Shown piece after piece: positions 8,087 through 15,922 of a stretch of 64,000 nucleotides of DNA. Location of the stretch: positions 1 through 64,000 of the forward strand of contig JABJQG010000048.1 of assembly GCA_018663505.1 (NCBI GenBank), read 5' to 3'. The notes below the pieces were generated by a model that was not told the DNA's origin, did not search any database, and was given only the letters and a program-made list of their open reading frames with translations. A program made the translations under genes and the position numbers. The DNA comes from Pseudobdellovibrionaceae bacterium. Lineage in GTDB: Bacteria; Bdellovibrionota; Bdellovibrionia; Bdellovibrionales; UBA1609. Each line of letters begins with the position of its first letter. Within the stretch, counting starts at the first letter, position 1.

Positions 8087-9514
8087 ATTAAAGACAACAA
8101 GTCTACAAAAGTTATTTACGACAATATTCATGGTCATATCGTTTTAAATAGAGTGGAAGCTCGTGTCCTCGAGACGCCCTACTACCAACGGTTGCGCTGG
8201 GTGCGTCAACTTGGCTTCAGTTTTTATATTTTCCCAGGAGCCACGCACACTAGGCATGCTCATGCTTTAGGTGTTTTACATATAATGGACAAAGTCTTAA
8301 AAAGTTTAGGCCTAGCTGTTTCTGATGATAAACTTTTTAATGCAAATATTCGAGATGATAAGACTATTTTTCACCGCACCATGCGTTTAGCAGGAATGCT
8401 CCACGATGTAGGAACAATGCCTTTTTCCCACACCATTGAAATGGCCTACATGAGTCACTGGCGGCAACAACAAAACCATTCAAAAACAAAATACGTGGCC
8501 TCGCACGAAAACTTAGGGACGCATATAATTAAAAATACAAGTTTTAAAGGTGGCATCACTAAAATTCTTTTAGATGAAGGCATCGATCCAATTTTACTTT
8601 CAGAAATCATTGAGGGAAAATCCCCAATTACATTAGCTAACCAACTTATGCATTCAGATGTGGATGCTGATCGTATGGATTATTTGTTGCGAGATGCCTA
8701 CCACACAGGGGTTCAGCTTGGTGTTTACGACCACAACTTGTTAATCAGAAATCTAACGACTCATAATTATAAAGGTGAAGACATCTTGTGTGTTAAAGAG
8801 GACGCTATTAGTGTTGTGGAGTCATTTCTTACAAGTCGATACTTTTGGTACTCACAAATTATCAATGACGGAACAGGTTATAAATTTGATCTCATAGCTG
8901 CAAAAATATATGAATATTTTTTAGAAAATGGTATGGCTTATTCTTTTGATCACCTAATGGATAATGTGAGTCAAAATCCTAACGAATATTTTACCTTTAA
9001 TGATTCTTATTTTATGGCCAAAGTTCATGAATATCTAGCCGGTCGAATCACTCATCCCCTAATTCGTGAATTGAGCGAAATGCTAGCCCAAAGAATACCT
9101 CCAGCCCAAATTAAAATTTCCCCCATTCAACCCACCTTAGTTGAAAGTGAAGAACATAGAAACGAGCTTGTGGATCGAGTAAATACAGCTGTTTTGTGGC
9201 TAAAATCGGAACTCCATGAAGTATTACCTGATGCTTGGATGGTTCATGATATTCCTACTAAAGATGTGATTTTTACTAAAAGCAAAGAACGCCTAAAAAC
9301 ATCTAAAACTAAAGACTTGATTTTACATAGAGAAACCCTAAAGGTCTTATCTAGAGATGGGTCTTTAAACTTGCTAATAGACTCTTCCAATTCTCTTTTG
9401 AAAATTCTTAGTAATTATAGAAATTTTATACCTAGGGTTTATGTAAGCCCAAAAACTTATGAGGTTTTAAAGAAAAAAGGTATTTTAGACGCATTAAAAT
9501 TACAGAATTTTTAA
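8087..9514 (+). CDS. HD-domain phosphohydrolase (dGTPase/SAMHD1-like), probable ATT start
   Basis: Predicted metal-dependent nucleotide phosphohydrolase. The family N terminus (VIYDNIHGHI then ETPYYQRLRWVRQLG and PGATHTRHAHALGV) is followed by the HD motif LHDVGTMPFSH and the later DVDADRMDYLLRDAYHTG. The first conventional start is GTG at 8153, but the in-frame codons before it encode the conserved IYDNIHGHI segment, so the protein must begin upstream. Between the preceding TAA and GTG there is no ATG, GTG or TTG. ATT at 8087 sits six bases after AAGGA (8076-8080), making it the best candidate; stop readthrough from the receiver gene is the alternative. Predicted length is 475 residues. The substrate is unknown. 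Confidence 0.8.
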   Translation: MKDNKSTKVIYDNIHGHIVLNRVEARVLETPYYQRLRWVRQLGFSFYIFPGATHTRHAHALGVLHIMDKVLKSLGLAVSDDKLFNANIRDDKTIFHRTMRLAGMLHDVGTMPFSHTIEMAYMSHWRQQQNHSKTKYVASHENLGTHIIKNTSFKGGITKILLDEGIDPILLSEIIEGKSPITLANQLMHSDVDADRMDYLLRDAYHTGVQLGVYDHNLLIRNLTTHNYKGEDILCVKEDAISVVESFLTSRYFWYSQIINDGTGYKFDLIAAKIYEYFLENGMAYSFDHLMDNVSQNPNEYFTFNDSYFMAKVHEYLAGRITHPLIRELSEMLAQRIPPAQIKISPIQPTLVESEEHRNELVDRVNTAVLWLKSELHEVLPDAWMVHDIPTKDVIFTKSKERLKTSKTKDLILHRETLKVLSRDGSLNLLIDSSNSLLKILSNYRNFIPRVYVSPKTYEVLKKKGILDALKLQNF

Positions 9515-9602
9515 TTTTCGAAAGTCACTCGAATATCTTCAAAAATATTGGGCATATCCTTTAATGAAAACTATCAGACATTACTTTTTGTGAATTTTAT
9601 TT

Positions 9603-10592
9603 TTACATTTGAGCAAGTGCTTTAAAAAAGACATTTAATCGCCTCATGGCTGCTCGACGATATTTTAAATCAAGAACTTTGAGCTCAGATATAAGCTGCC
9701 CCCATTGAGATTTTTGTTTTAGCATTAGGGAGATGGCTTTGTTGAATTTAATTTCACCCGATGGGGACAATCCATACTTTAGCTCTGCGATTTTTTCATT
9801 AAATCTATCCAAATACACAGGGTAAAAGGGCATGGATACAAAAGCGGAGCGGTCAAAGTCATAAGGAACAGCAAAAAACTGATTTGTATGTTTAATAAAC
9901 TTTATATTTTGATAACCCCACAAGCTATAATCCCCATTACCTATATAGAGTTCAAAGAGTCGAACTAATTGACTGTTTTCTATAGAATCATAATCAATGG
10001 CTGAAATCATTTTGTGTTTTTTCAACAACATTGCATTATTTCTCGTCGCCATTTGTTTATTATTTTCAATGAGAAAGGCAAACTTTGTTTTCTTATCAAG
10101 TGTTTCACTGTCCAGATACTTAATTTTCGCTAGCCTTGCGTGGAAGCTTGATGGGGTTAGGGTTTTATAGAATCTATACAATAAATATTCCATAATAATA
10201 AGTTGTTCATGCTCATGTTCAGAGTGTTTGAAAAACTCACAATGAGTCACTAACTTAAAAGCCTTGGCATTTTTAAAAACAGTTTGTTCTTTTTCTAAAG
10301 AGGTAATTTTAAGTTTTAACGGGGGGAATTCACAGGCAGACCTCCTTACAGAGCCTCTAACTCTAAGGAGAACATCTAAATTCAGGCCATCAATAGCCAA
10401 ATGTGCTTTGGTATAAATTCTATATTGAGGTGTTTTTTTATTTTTGAATAAAGATTCAAAAGGAGCTTCTAGAGTAAACTCTATTATTGAATTATCAGAA
10501 AACAGGGGTACAGATGTGGACTCCTCCACCGCGTAGATTTTAAGAATAAACAAACAGATAAGTGCAATGAGTAGATTTCTTAAAATAAGCAT
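9603..10592 (-). CDS. Exported protein of unknown function (possibly CotH-related)
   Basis: A 329-residue protein with an N-terminal signal peptide (MLILRNLLIALICLFILKIYA). The body contains RVRGSVRRSACEFPPLKLKI, followed by KAFKLVTHCE and later YDFDRSAFVSMPFYP. An RG...R..C.FPPLKL pattern with a following KLVTHC segment loosely recalls CotH-type proteins, but I cannot confirm the family or any kinase residues. The ATG start has AAGGA six bases upstream. It stands alone between convergent and same-strand neighbours. Treat the function as unknown. Confidence 0.75.
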   Translation of the reverse strand: MLILRNLLIALICLFILKIYAVEESTSVPLFSDNSIIEFTLEAPFESLFKNKKTPQYRIYTKAHLAIDGLNLDVLLRVRGSVRRSACEFPPLKLKITSLEKEQTVFKNAKAFKLVTHCEFFKHSEHEHEQLIIMEYLLYRFYKTLTPSSFHARLAKIKYLDSETLDKKTKFAFLIENNKQMATRNNAMLLKKHKMISAIDYDSIENSQLVRLFELYIGNGDYSLWGYQNIKFIKHTNQFFAVPYDFDRSAFVSMPFYPVYLDRFNEKIAELKYGLSPSGEIKFNKAISLMLKQKSQWGQLISELKVLDLKYRRAAMRRLNVFFKALAQM

Positions 10593-10718
10593 TTTGTTCC
10601 TTATAAGTTATAAAAGCCATAGCATGAAATCCATAGGTAGAGCTCGAAACTTATATTTTAAGTAAAATATACACAAGGGATTACCCTAGATACTATTTAA
10701 TCTGAATTTTTTACGTCT

Positions 10719-11552
10719 CTACGAGAGTAATTTTAAAGCTAATGAAGGCGACTGATTCGCCTGTGCCTGCACTGACACAGCTGATTGCATTAGAATTTGC
10801 TTTTGAGACAATAGAGCTGAAGCTTCAGCTACATCGGTATCCATGATTCGGCTTTTAGCAGCCATTAGGTTTTCTAAATAGATTTCTTGGTTGGATATGC
10901 CATGGTGCAAACGATTTTCAATGGCACCAATATTTGAGCGCATACCATTGAGTTGAATCATAGCTTCATCTAATTTTGCTAAAGATTCCTGTGCATTTGA
11001 TTTATCGGAAAAATCCATACCTTCAAGGCCAAAAGACTCTAATGTGGAGTTATTCTGAGTGGCATCAAATACAATCCTATCTTCAAAGTCATTGTTCCTG
11101 ATACCCACCTGAAATTCAAAATCCTTACTCTCACCGTCTAATAATTTAGTCTTACCCCAAGTGGTTGTTGCAGAAATTCTATCCATTTCTAATTTTAGCA
11201 AATGAACTTCTTTTTGAACAAATCCACGTTCCACATCCCCAAGAGTATCTGAAGAAGCTTGCACTCCAAGCTCCCTCACTCGAGTTAAAATATTTCCCAC
11301 TTCATTTAAGCCACCTTCAGCCACTTGAAGCATTGAGACGCCATCCCTTGCATTTCGATTAGCTTGTTTAATGGACACAACAGCAGAGCCTAACATAGAG
11401 CCCATGGATAAACCTGCGGCATCATCAGCAGCTTTGTTAATTCGACTACCACTAGCCAATTGAGCAAAAGCTTTATCCAGCTTTAGCTTAGTTACAGATT
11501 GTTGTCTCCTGGCTTGAATTGCAGAAATATTTGTTGAAATTCTAAAACCCAT
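10719..11552 (-). CDS. fliC: Flagellin
   Basis: Structural subunit of the flagellar filament, 277 residues. The conserved N-terminal D0/D1 helices (ISTNISAIQARRQQ, LASGSRINKAADDAAGLSM, GVSMLQVAEGGLNEVGNILTRVRELGVQ) and the C-terminal helices (MRSNIGAIENRLHHGISN, LMAAKSRIMDTDVAEASALLSQKQIL) are present. The central variable region is very short, as in delta-type flagellins. There is no signal peptide, as expected for type III export. A sigma-28-type promoter lies about 110 bp upstream. Bdellovibrio-like bacteria carry several flagellin copies; only one is in this window. No other flagellar gene is adjacent. Confidence 0.95.
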   Translation of the reverse strand: MGFRISTNISAIQARRQQSVTKLKLDKAFAQLASGSRINKAADDAAGLSMGSMLGSAVVSIKQANRNARDGVSMLQVAEGGLNEVGNILTRVRELGVQASSDTLGDVERGFVQKEVHLLKLEMDRISATTTWGKTKLLDGESKDFEFQVGIRNNDFEDRIVFDATQNNSTLESFGLEGMDFSDKSNAQESLAKLDEAMIQLNGMRSNIGAIENRLHHGISNQEIYLENLMAAKSRIMDTDVAEASALLSQKQILMQSAVSVQAQANQSPSLALKLLS

Positions 11553-11570
11553 GATTCTCTCTTTCGCCTA

Positions 11571-11760
11571 GTCTGGCAAGGGCCAGTCCTGGATGCTTAT
11601 GTCTAGTTTATGCTGCTAAAGTCCTAAGTTGATCGTCCTGAAATACTTACCACAGTCCAGTTATCGACAAGCTCGTCTAGACCTTTATGATGGGGCCAGT
11701 GAATACAACATTGGTCCTGTGTTTTTTATATCAATGTCCAGTCTCGTCTGGGCCAGTCTA
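11571..11760. repeat. Repeated CCAGTC/GGCCAG motifs around the flagellin promoter
   Basis: CCAGTC or a close variant recurs on the plus strand at 11583, 11657 (CCAGTT), 11696 (CCAGTG), 11738 and 11753, often preceded by GG. CTGGC-AAGG-GCCAG at 11573-11586 forms a small hairpin in the flagellin leader just upstream of the start. The copies flank the sigma-28 box on both sides. They may bind a regulator or shape the leader RNA; this is inference. Confidence 0.45.
11661..11687 (-). promoter_or_regulatory. Sigma-28 (FliA) promoter of flagellin
   Basis: On the minus strand TAAA (11684-11687) is followed by exactly 15 bases and GTCGATAA (11661-11668). This matches the flagellar sigma-28 consensus TAAA-N15-GCCGATAA with one mismatch. 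The predicted transcript start is near 11654, giving a leader of about 100 nt before the flagellin ATG. Confidence 0.8.
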
Positions 11761-11836
11761 GCTAGACATTTGAAGTGAAAATAGGTAGTGTTTAACTAGA
11801 TATTTAGTTTACTCTTTAGAAATCACAGAGGCGTTT

Positions 11837-12136
11837 ATGCAAGATCCAAAATCAATAAAACAAAAGCTTAAAGAGGAAATTAATGAGGCTTCCTGGAACA
11901 TGATTTTGGATCATCAAAAAAACGAAGCTGTGATTTGGGCTTCACCAGAGCTTGATTTAGTAGAGGTGGGTTACTGTATAGCAGTAGATGACACGGACAC
12001 CATTAAATCCTGGATGAGCAAGGATCTAGTGCACAAACCCAACACTGAGCAAATAGACTTATGGCAAAAAACGGAAAAACGTTTTCAATTTTTAATCCTG
12101 CAACCTTTTGTGGTGATACAGGAAGTTCTACACTAG
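11837..12136 (+). CDS. DUF2288 family protein
   Basis: A small protein of 99 residues. It matches the pattern I recall for DUF2288: an N-terminal helix (IKQKLKEEINEASWNMI), the strand SPELDLVEVGYCIAVDDTD, a helix SWMSKDLVHKP and the C-terminal ILQPFVVIQE. No catalytic motif or signal peptide is visible, so it is probably cytosolic. The function of the family is not established. It starts at ATG and converges with the choloylglycine-hydrolase-like gene, 14 bp away. Confidence 0.8.
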   Translation: MQDPKSIKQKLKEEINEASWNMILDHQKNEAVIWASPELDLVEVGYCIAVDDTDTIKSWMSKDLVHKPNTEQIDLWQKTEKRFQFLILQPFVVIQEVLH

Positions 12137-12150
12137 GCTTTATTGTGCCA

Positions 12151-13230
12151 TCACAGAGATGATACACATCGCGTATTTGTTTCTGGATAAGCAATAATAG
12201 TATTAATCAGCCATCCAGGAAAGTCTCCTTGTAAGGATTTTTTTACAATACGAAAATTATCAGATCTACTATAACTCCTAAATTTACTTTGGATATCCCC
12301 AGAGTCAGTGGAGTCGATATCATGAACCAAAACATCCGTGCTACAAGAGTAATCAAAGTCCTGTGGTTTCATTTTCATTTTCGTACGTGCCCCAAATCGG
12401 TTTTTTAAAATAATACTGTTTTCTCTTTGGTTATAAACAATGTTCCATTTTGAGTAAGTTCCAGTGGCCACGCTATCTAGAACCTCAAGAGCATAGTCAG
12501 AGGCATTCATATTTTTTTGTGTTTCCCTATCAAAATTTTTAGCTAAAATAGACGCTCTCGAAAACCGATCTAAAGATCCAAAACCTGTGGGTAATGATTT
12601 ATTACCACCAAATCCTAAATACTTTTTTAAATAAGTTTCTGAGGCTGCATAAGTGTTATTTGTGATGGTTGGAGCTAGTATTCTAGGATAAGAGTTTACA
12701 ACGAGCTCTCCATTTAAGTATTCAAAAGTCCCGCATTTTTTTTGCTGATCACAGATCAGGTAATGAACAGCGGCATAAACTGCAGAAATCCGCACAGAAT
12801 TTGCTAGAGCTTTGGCCTCCGCTAAGTTTTCTGCATTATCTAAAATATACTGAACCCATTGTAGTTCATTGAGGGAAGCTTTTTCATTAGCCTCTGGATA
12901 GTCACTTTCATTCAGCCAAAGAACTTCAGCCATAAGACCTTTTTCATTCATTCCACCCAAAGGAAATTCTCGGCCATACTGGTTAAAAGAAACACTTCCC
13001 AATTTGGAAGTCCAGCTGAGCTGCTTATCTGTTGGCAGTATAGATAGGGATGTTTTTTCAACGCCTCTTTTATTTACCACAATCATGCCATGTGAAAGGT
13101 TCCAGTCGTAGCTTTTGGCCATTACAGCCCCTTGGGCGTTAGGTAGTAAAAAAGACGAGCAGGCGATGGCTGAGGACTGAGAAAAAGCTAATGAGCTTAA
13201 CAATATGAAATATGCAGCTTTTGAAAACAT
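12151..13230 (-). CDS. Secreted Ntn hydrolase, choloylglycine hydrolase/penicillin acylase-like
   Basis: A 359-residue linear amide C-N hydrolase. A signal peptide ends at SSAIA and the next residue is Cys24, so signal cleavage would expose the catalytic N-terminal Cys typical of this superfamily. Supporting motifs are MAKSYDWN, PLGGMNEKGLMAEVLWL and ILDNAENLAEAKALANSVRI. Likely periplasmic or exported. Substrates in the family include bile-salt amides, penicillin V and N-acyl homoserine lactones; none can be chosen here. A strong AAGGAAGGAG lies before the ATG. It stands alone. Confidence 0.85.
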   Translation of the reverse strand: MFSKAAYFILLSSLAFSQSSAIACSSFLLPNAQGAVMAKSYDWNLSHGMIVVNKRGVEKTSLSILPTDKQLSWTSKLGSVSFNQYGREFPLGGMNEKGLMAEVLWLNESDYPEANEKASLNELQWVQYILDNAENLAEAKALANSVRISAVYAAVHYLICDQQKKCGTFEYLNGELVVNSYPRILAPTITNNTYAASETYLKKYLGFGGNKSLPTGFGSLDRFSRASILAKNFDRETQKNMNASDYALEVLDSVATGTYSKWNIVYNQRENSIILKNRFGARTKMKMKPQDFDYSCSTDVLVHDIDSTDSGDIQSKFRSYSRSDNFRIVKKSLQGDFPGWLINTIIAYPETNTRCVSSL

Positions 13231-13405
13231 GAGCTCTCCTTCCTTGAAGAGTGATACGGTTAAAGGTATGAGATTTAATCATATGGGAAAGACTGCGGAT
13301 GGCAAAACCAGCCAGAAGGATCAGGGCCTTGGTCTAGGTCAAGGAAGACTGGTTTGTGTTGTTTTGTTTACGAAAGTTCCTTTTCACTGATATTATCTTT
13401 AGCTT

Positions 13406-13807
13406 ATGTCTATTGTTTTTGAACACAAAGTTATAATTAAAGAGCATCACTTGGACTTTATAGGTCATGTGAACCACGCCACTTATTTACAAATTTTAGA
13501 ACAAGTACGTTGGGACCTCATTACGGAACGCAATTATGGAATTGATCATATAAAAAAAATGGGCATTAGTCCTATTGTTCTGGAAGTAAATATAAAATAC
13601 AGGAAAGAATTATTATTAAGAGATGTGGTGACCATAAAGACCGAAACCCAGCTGTCAAAAAGCAAAACACATTATATTCAACAAATCATGTATAAAGATG
13701 ATGGCGAAGTCGCTTGCAGTGCCAAAATTAAGTTTGGGCTTTTTGATATGAATCTAAGAGCTCTAGTAGATGCCGATGAAGAGTGGAAATTTGCCATCGG
13801 CGTTTAG
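13406..13807 (+). CDS. Acyl-CoA thioesterase, 4HBT hot-dog fold
   Basis: A 133-residue single hot-dog domain. The family motif DFIGHVNHATYLQILEQVRWD is at the N terminus, with the helix and following strands (VLEVNIKYRKELLLRDVVTI) as in YbgC/FadM-type thioesterases. Probably cytosolic, hydrolysing acyl-CoA; chain-length preference cannot be read. No strong Shine-Dalgarno precedes the ATG. A TTTACG/TATTAT pair about 18 bases apart just upstream could be its promoter. Convergent with the ChaN-like gene. Confidence 0.85.
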   Translation: MSIVFEHKVIIKEHHLDFIGHVNHATYLQILEQVRWDLITERNYGIDHIKKMGISPIVLEVNIKYRKELLLRDVVTIKTETQLSKSKTHYIQQIMYKDDGEVACSAKIKFGLFDMNLRALVDADEEWKFAIGV

Positions 13808-13840
13808 ATTTTATCTATTATGAAAGCATACTCAATTTAA

Positions 13841-13876
13841 TGCCTCGCATCCGCAAAAGATGCCTGGCACTTTTTT
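13841..13876. terminator. Repeat-derived terminator hairpin
   Basis: TGCC-TC-GCATC-loop-GATGC-CT-GGCA followed by CTTTTTT forms an intrinsic-terminator shape at the end of the thioesterase gene. The stem core GCATCCGCAAAAGATGCC TGGCAC (13847-13870) is the same repeat as both arms of the element at 50.8 kb and the single arm at 27.1 kb. Confidence 0.6.
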
Positions 13877-13879
13877 GAT

Positions 13880-14833
13880 TTAGTTCACAAACAAGGCGTC
13901 TAGGCTGTATAAATTTTGTCCGAAGTTCATTGCCTGAGCTTCTTCTTTGTCTAGACCGTCGTAGCTGGTCCATACATAGTCGGCGCGTGCCCCCCATTTT
14001 GGGTGATTCACAGCCTCATCATAGAGCTCTTGTTCTGTTAAGCCGTCTATTGCTAATTGTGAAATTGTAAGTACGTTTTCATGGCCTCTCGCTTTAATGC
14101 GGTGAGGAAGTCCTCCTCCGAAAATATTATGGAAATCCCCCACTATAATAACTAAGATGTCTTCGGGGTGTTCTTTCATAAATTCTACGGTGGTCCATGC
14201 CATGGTGTCGTCCCATAAGGACTGAGCGCCAAAGTAATTTAAAACTAATTCTTCGGGGAGCTTGTGCCCATGACTCATACTCTCTTTAAATCGTTCATAA
14301 TAAATATCACGACCTAAAGAAAAATTAGGCGGCAACATATTTCTGTCTTTGTCATTTAAAGAATCCCAGCCGTTTTTGGCAATTTTCGAAGATAATTTAC
14401 GAGAAGCATTAAGTGCTAATGTGGTTTCGCCCAGGCTTACTTGAGGAAAAGTAACCAGTGGGCGATACTGATTATAATCATTTTCCCCCCAGCCAATTTG
14501 CTTAAGAAAATCAACTTCATCCATTTTTAAATTTAAATAGTCATCCACAATATTTTGTTTAGAGTATTCGAAAAATTCCATGCCCACATTGATTTTAAGG
14601 TCTGGACGCTTAGCTCTCATTGTATTTAGAAACTCAAGTTGATGGTCATGATGTGATTGCCAGGTGTGTAACTCACTAAGGATAATTACCGTTCCAGGCT
14701 TTACATCCTGAATCACTCTCTTCATTGAAACTTGTCTGCCATCTTTATATAACTTATCCCCTTCAAATTTTGGATACGCAGATGCTACGTTCCACGAAAG
14801 TACTAATACACTTAAAAATAAGACCAACTTCAT
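13880..14833 (-). CDS. ChaN-like (Cofac_haem_bdg, PF04187) exported protein
   Basis: A 317-residue protein with a signal peptide (MKLVLFLSVLVLSWNVASA). The family pattern is clear: VIILSELHTWQSHHDHQLEFL, then VGMEFFEYSKQNIVDDYL, a Trp-rich QIGWGENDYNQYRPL and IIVGDFHNIFGGGLPHRI near the end. ChaN-type proteins bind haem or related cofactors and are often iron-regulated. A very strong GGGGAGGGG precedes ATG. It lacks an evident lipobox, unlike some homologues. No Fur box was identified by eye. Function beyond cofactor binding is not established. Confidence 0.82.
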   Translation of the reverse strand: MKLVLFLSVLVLSWNVASAYPKFEGDKLYKDGRQVSMKRVIQDVKPGTVIILSELHTWQSHHDHQLEFLNTMRAKRPDLKINVGMEFFEYSKQNIVDDYLNLKMDEVDFLKQIGWGENDYNQYRPLVTFPQVSLGETTLALNASRKLSSKIAKNGWDSLNDKDRNMLPPNFSLGRDIYYERFKESMSHGHKLPEELVLNYFGAQSLWDDTMAWTTVEFMKEHPEDILVIIVGDFHNIFGGGLPHRIKARGHENVLTISQLAIDGLTEQELYDEAVNHPKWGARADYVWTSYDGLDKEEAQAMNFGQNLYSLDALFVN

Positions 14834-15059
14834 TTACCCCTCCCCTTTTTTTGAAAAAAATACCATTAATTTTGAAAAAATTATAGTGAATACATGAATT
14901 CTATTGAATTAAATTCCACATATCTCAAAACATGCTGCATTAACAGTATGTTAGGAACACTAGTTTATTACCTTTTTTCAAAATGAAGTTAGAAATTAGG
15001 TACTGGTGTAATCCTCTGATAGGTTTGAAAAAAATTTTAAATTAAAAAGGGTGGTTTAG

Positions 15060-15911
15060 ATGAAGATGGTTCTGGGTATATGCATTGTGCTTACTTTTTT
15101 AGCGCAAAATCAAAAGGCAAAGGCAGGCGAGTCGCTGTATTGCACGCCAGATGTAGGGCAAGAGCACATCAGTGAATTTTGGATTACTGGAAAAAAAGAA
15201 GCTGTGGGCTCTGAGTATGTGTGGGTTAAAATCCATTATAGAACAAAAAAAGGCGCAAACACCGAACATTCCTTAAAGGTGCTTCAACACAGAAGCCTTA
15301 TGGAGAAATTCTATAAAGGACAAGCTGTGAGCAAAACTATAAAAGTTCCTGGAACAGATTCTGAGGAAGGTTATAGTGTGAGATTGGAGTTTCCAGAGGC
15401 TGCTGCAAAGACTGAAGTTAAAAAAGGTAACATTAGTATTGAGAATCTAGATGTAGCTATTGATTCCCCTGAGCGCAAAATTAGCTTACCGGTAAGTTGT
15501 CACCAACCAAAATCTTTAAACTGTGCAATTATGAGTAAAGACCCAAAATATAGCTCTTTGAACTTAACGGTCCTTAGCCCTAAAAAAGACTCTTATCGAT
15601 TAGAAGCTCAGTTCTACGGTCTATCTGAAGAGAACACAGCTAATTATAGTTTTCCTGTTTCTAAGGAACAATTAGAACATTTTAAAGCTGGCAAGCTTGT
15701 AAGAACCATGAGTGTTAATAAGGCCACCACATTTGCTGAACTTCAAACAGGAAACAAATGGATGAATATTATTTTTAATCAAACCTCTGCTAGCGGTGAC
15801 AAAGCTGTTGAAGGCTTAAAGCTGGGTGAAGTACTGCTTATGAATAATAGAAAAATTGCTAAAAGATTTAAAGTGGGCTGTGCCCCTTCTGACGACGTAT
15901 TTAAGAAATAA
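15060..15911 (+). CDS. Secreted protein with two tandem Cys-bounded domains, unknown function
   Basis: A 283-residue exported protein with a signal peptide ending near AKAGES. The mature part appears to be two homologous halves: each opens with a Cys (LYC, LNC), contains a segment of the type LE-F-x-x-G-x-x-V-x-T (MEKFYKGQAVSKT and LEHFKAGKLVRT) and closes with a Cys (PVSC, KVGC). Predicted beta-rich, with a disulfide per domain. GGGTGG precedes the ATG. It is 11 bp upstream of the next gene and begins a co-directional cluster of exported proteins. I do not recognise the family. Confidence 0.75.
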   Translation: MKMVLGICIVLTFLAQNQKAKAGESLYCTPDVGQEHISEFWITGKKEAVGSEYVWVKIHYRTKKGANTEHSLKVLQHRSLMEKFYKGQAVSKTIKVPGTDSEEGYSVRLEFPEAAAKTEVKKGNISIENLDVAIDSPERKISLPVSCHQPKSLNCAIMSKDPKYSSLNLTVLSPKKDSYRLEAQFYGLSEENTANYSFPVSKEQLEHFKAGKLVRTMSVNKATTFAELQTGNKWMNIIFNQTSASGDKAVEGLKLGEVLLMNNRKIAKRFKVGCAPSDDVFKK

Positions 15912-15922
15912 GGGGTGATGTT

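Noticed and set aside
13205-13390. Short plus-strand open frame before the thioesterase
   Set aside because: It begins inside the opposite-strand hydrolase gene and has no protein-like pattern.
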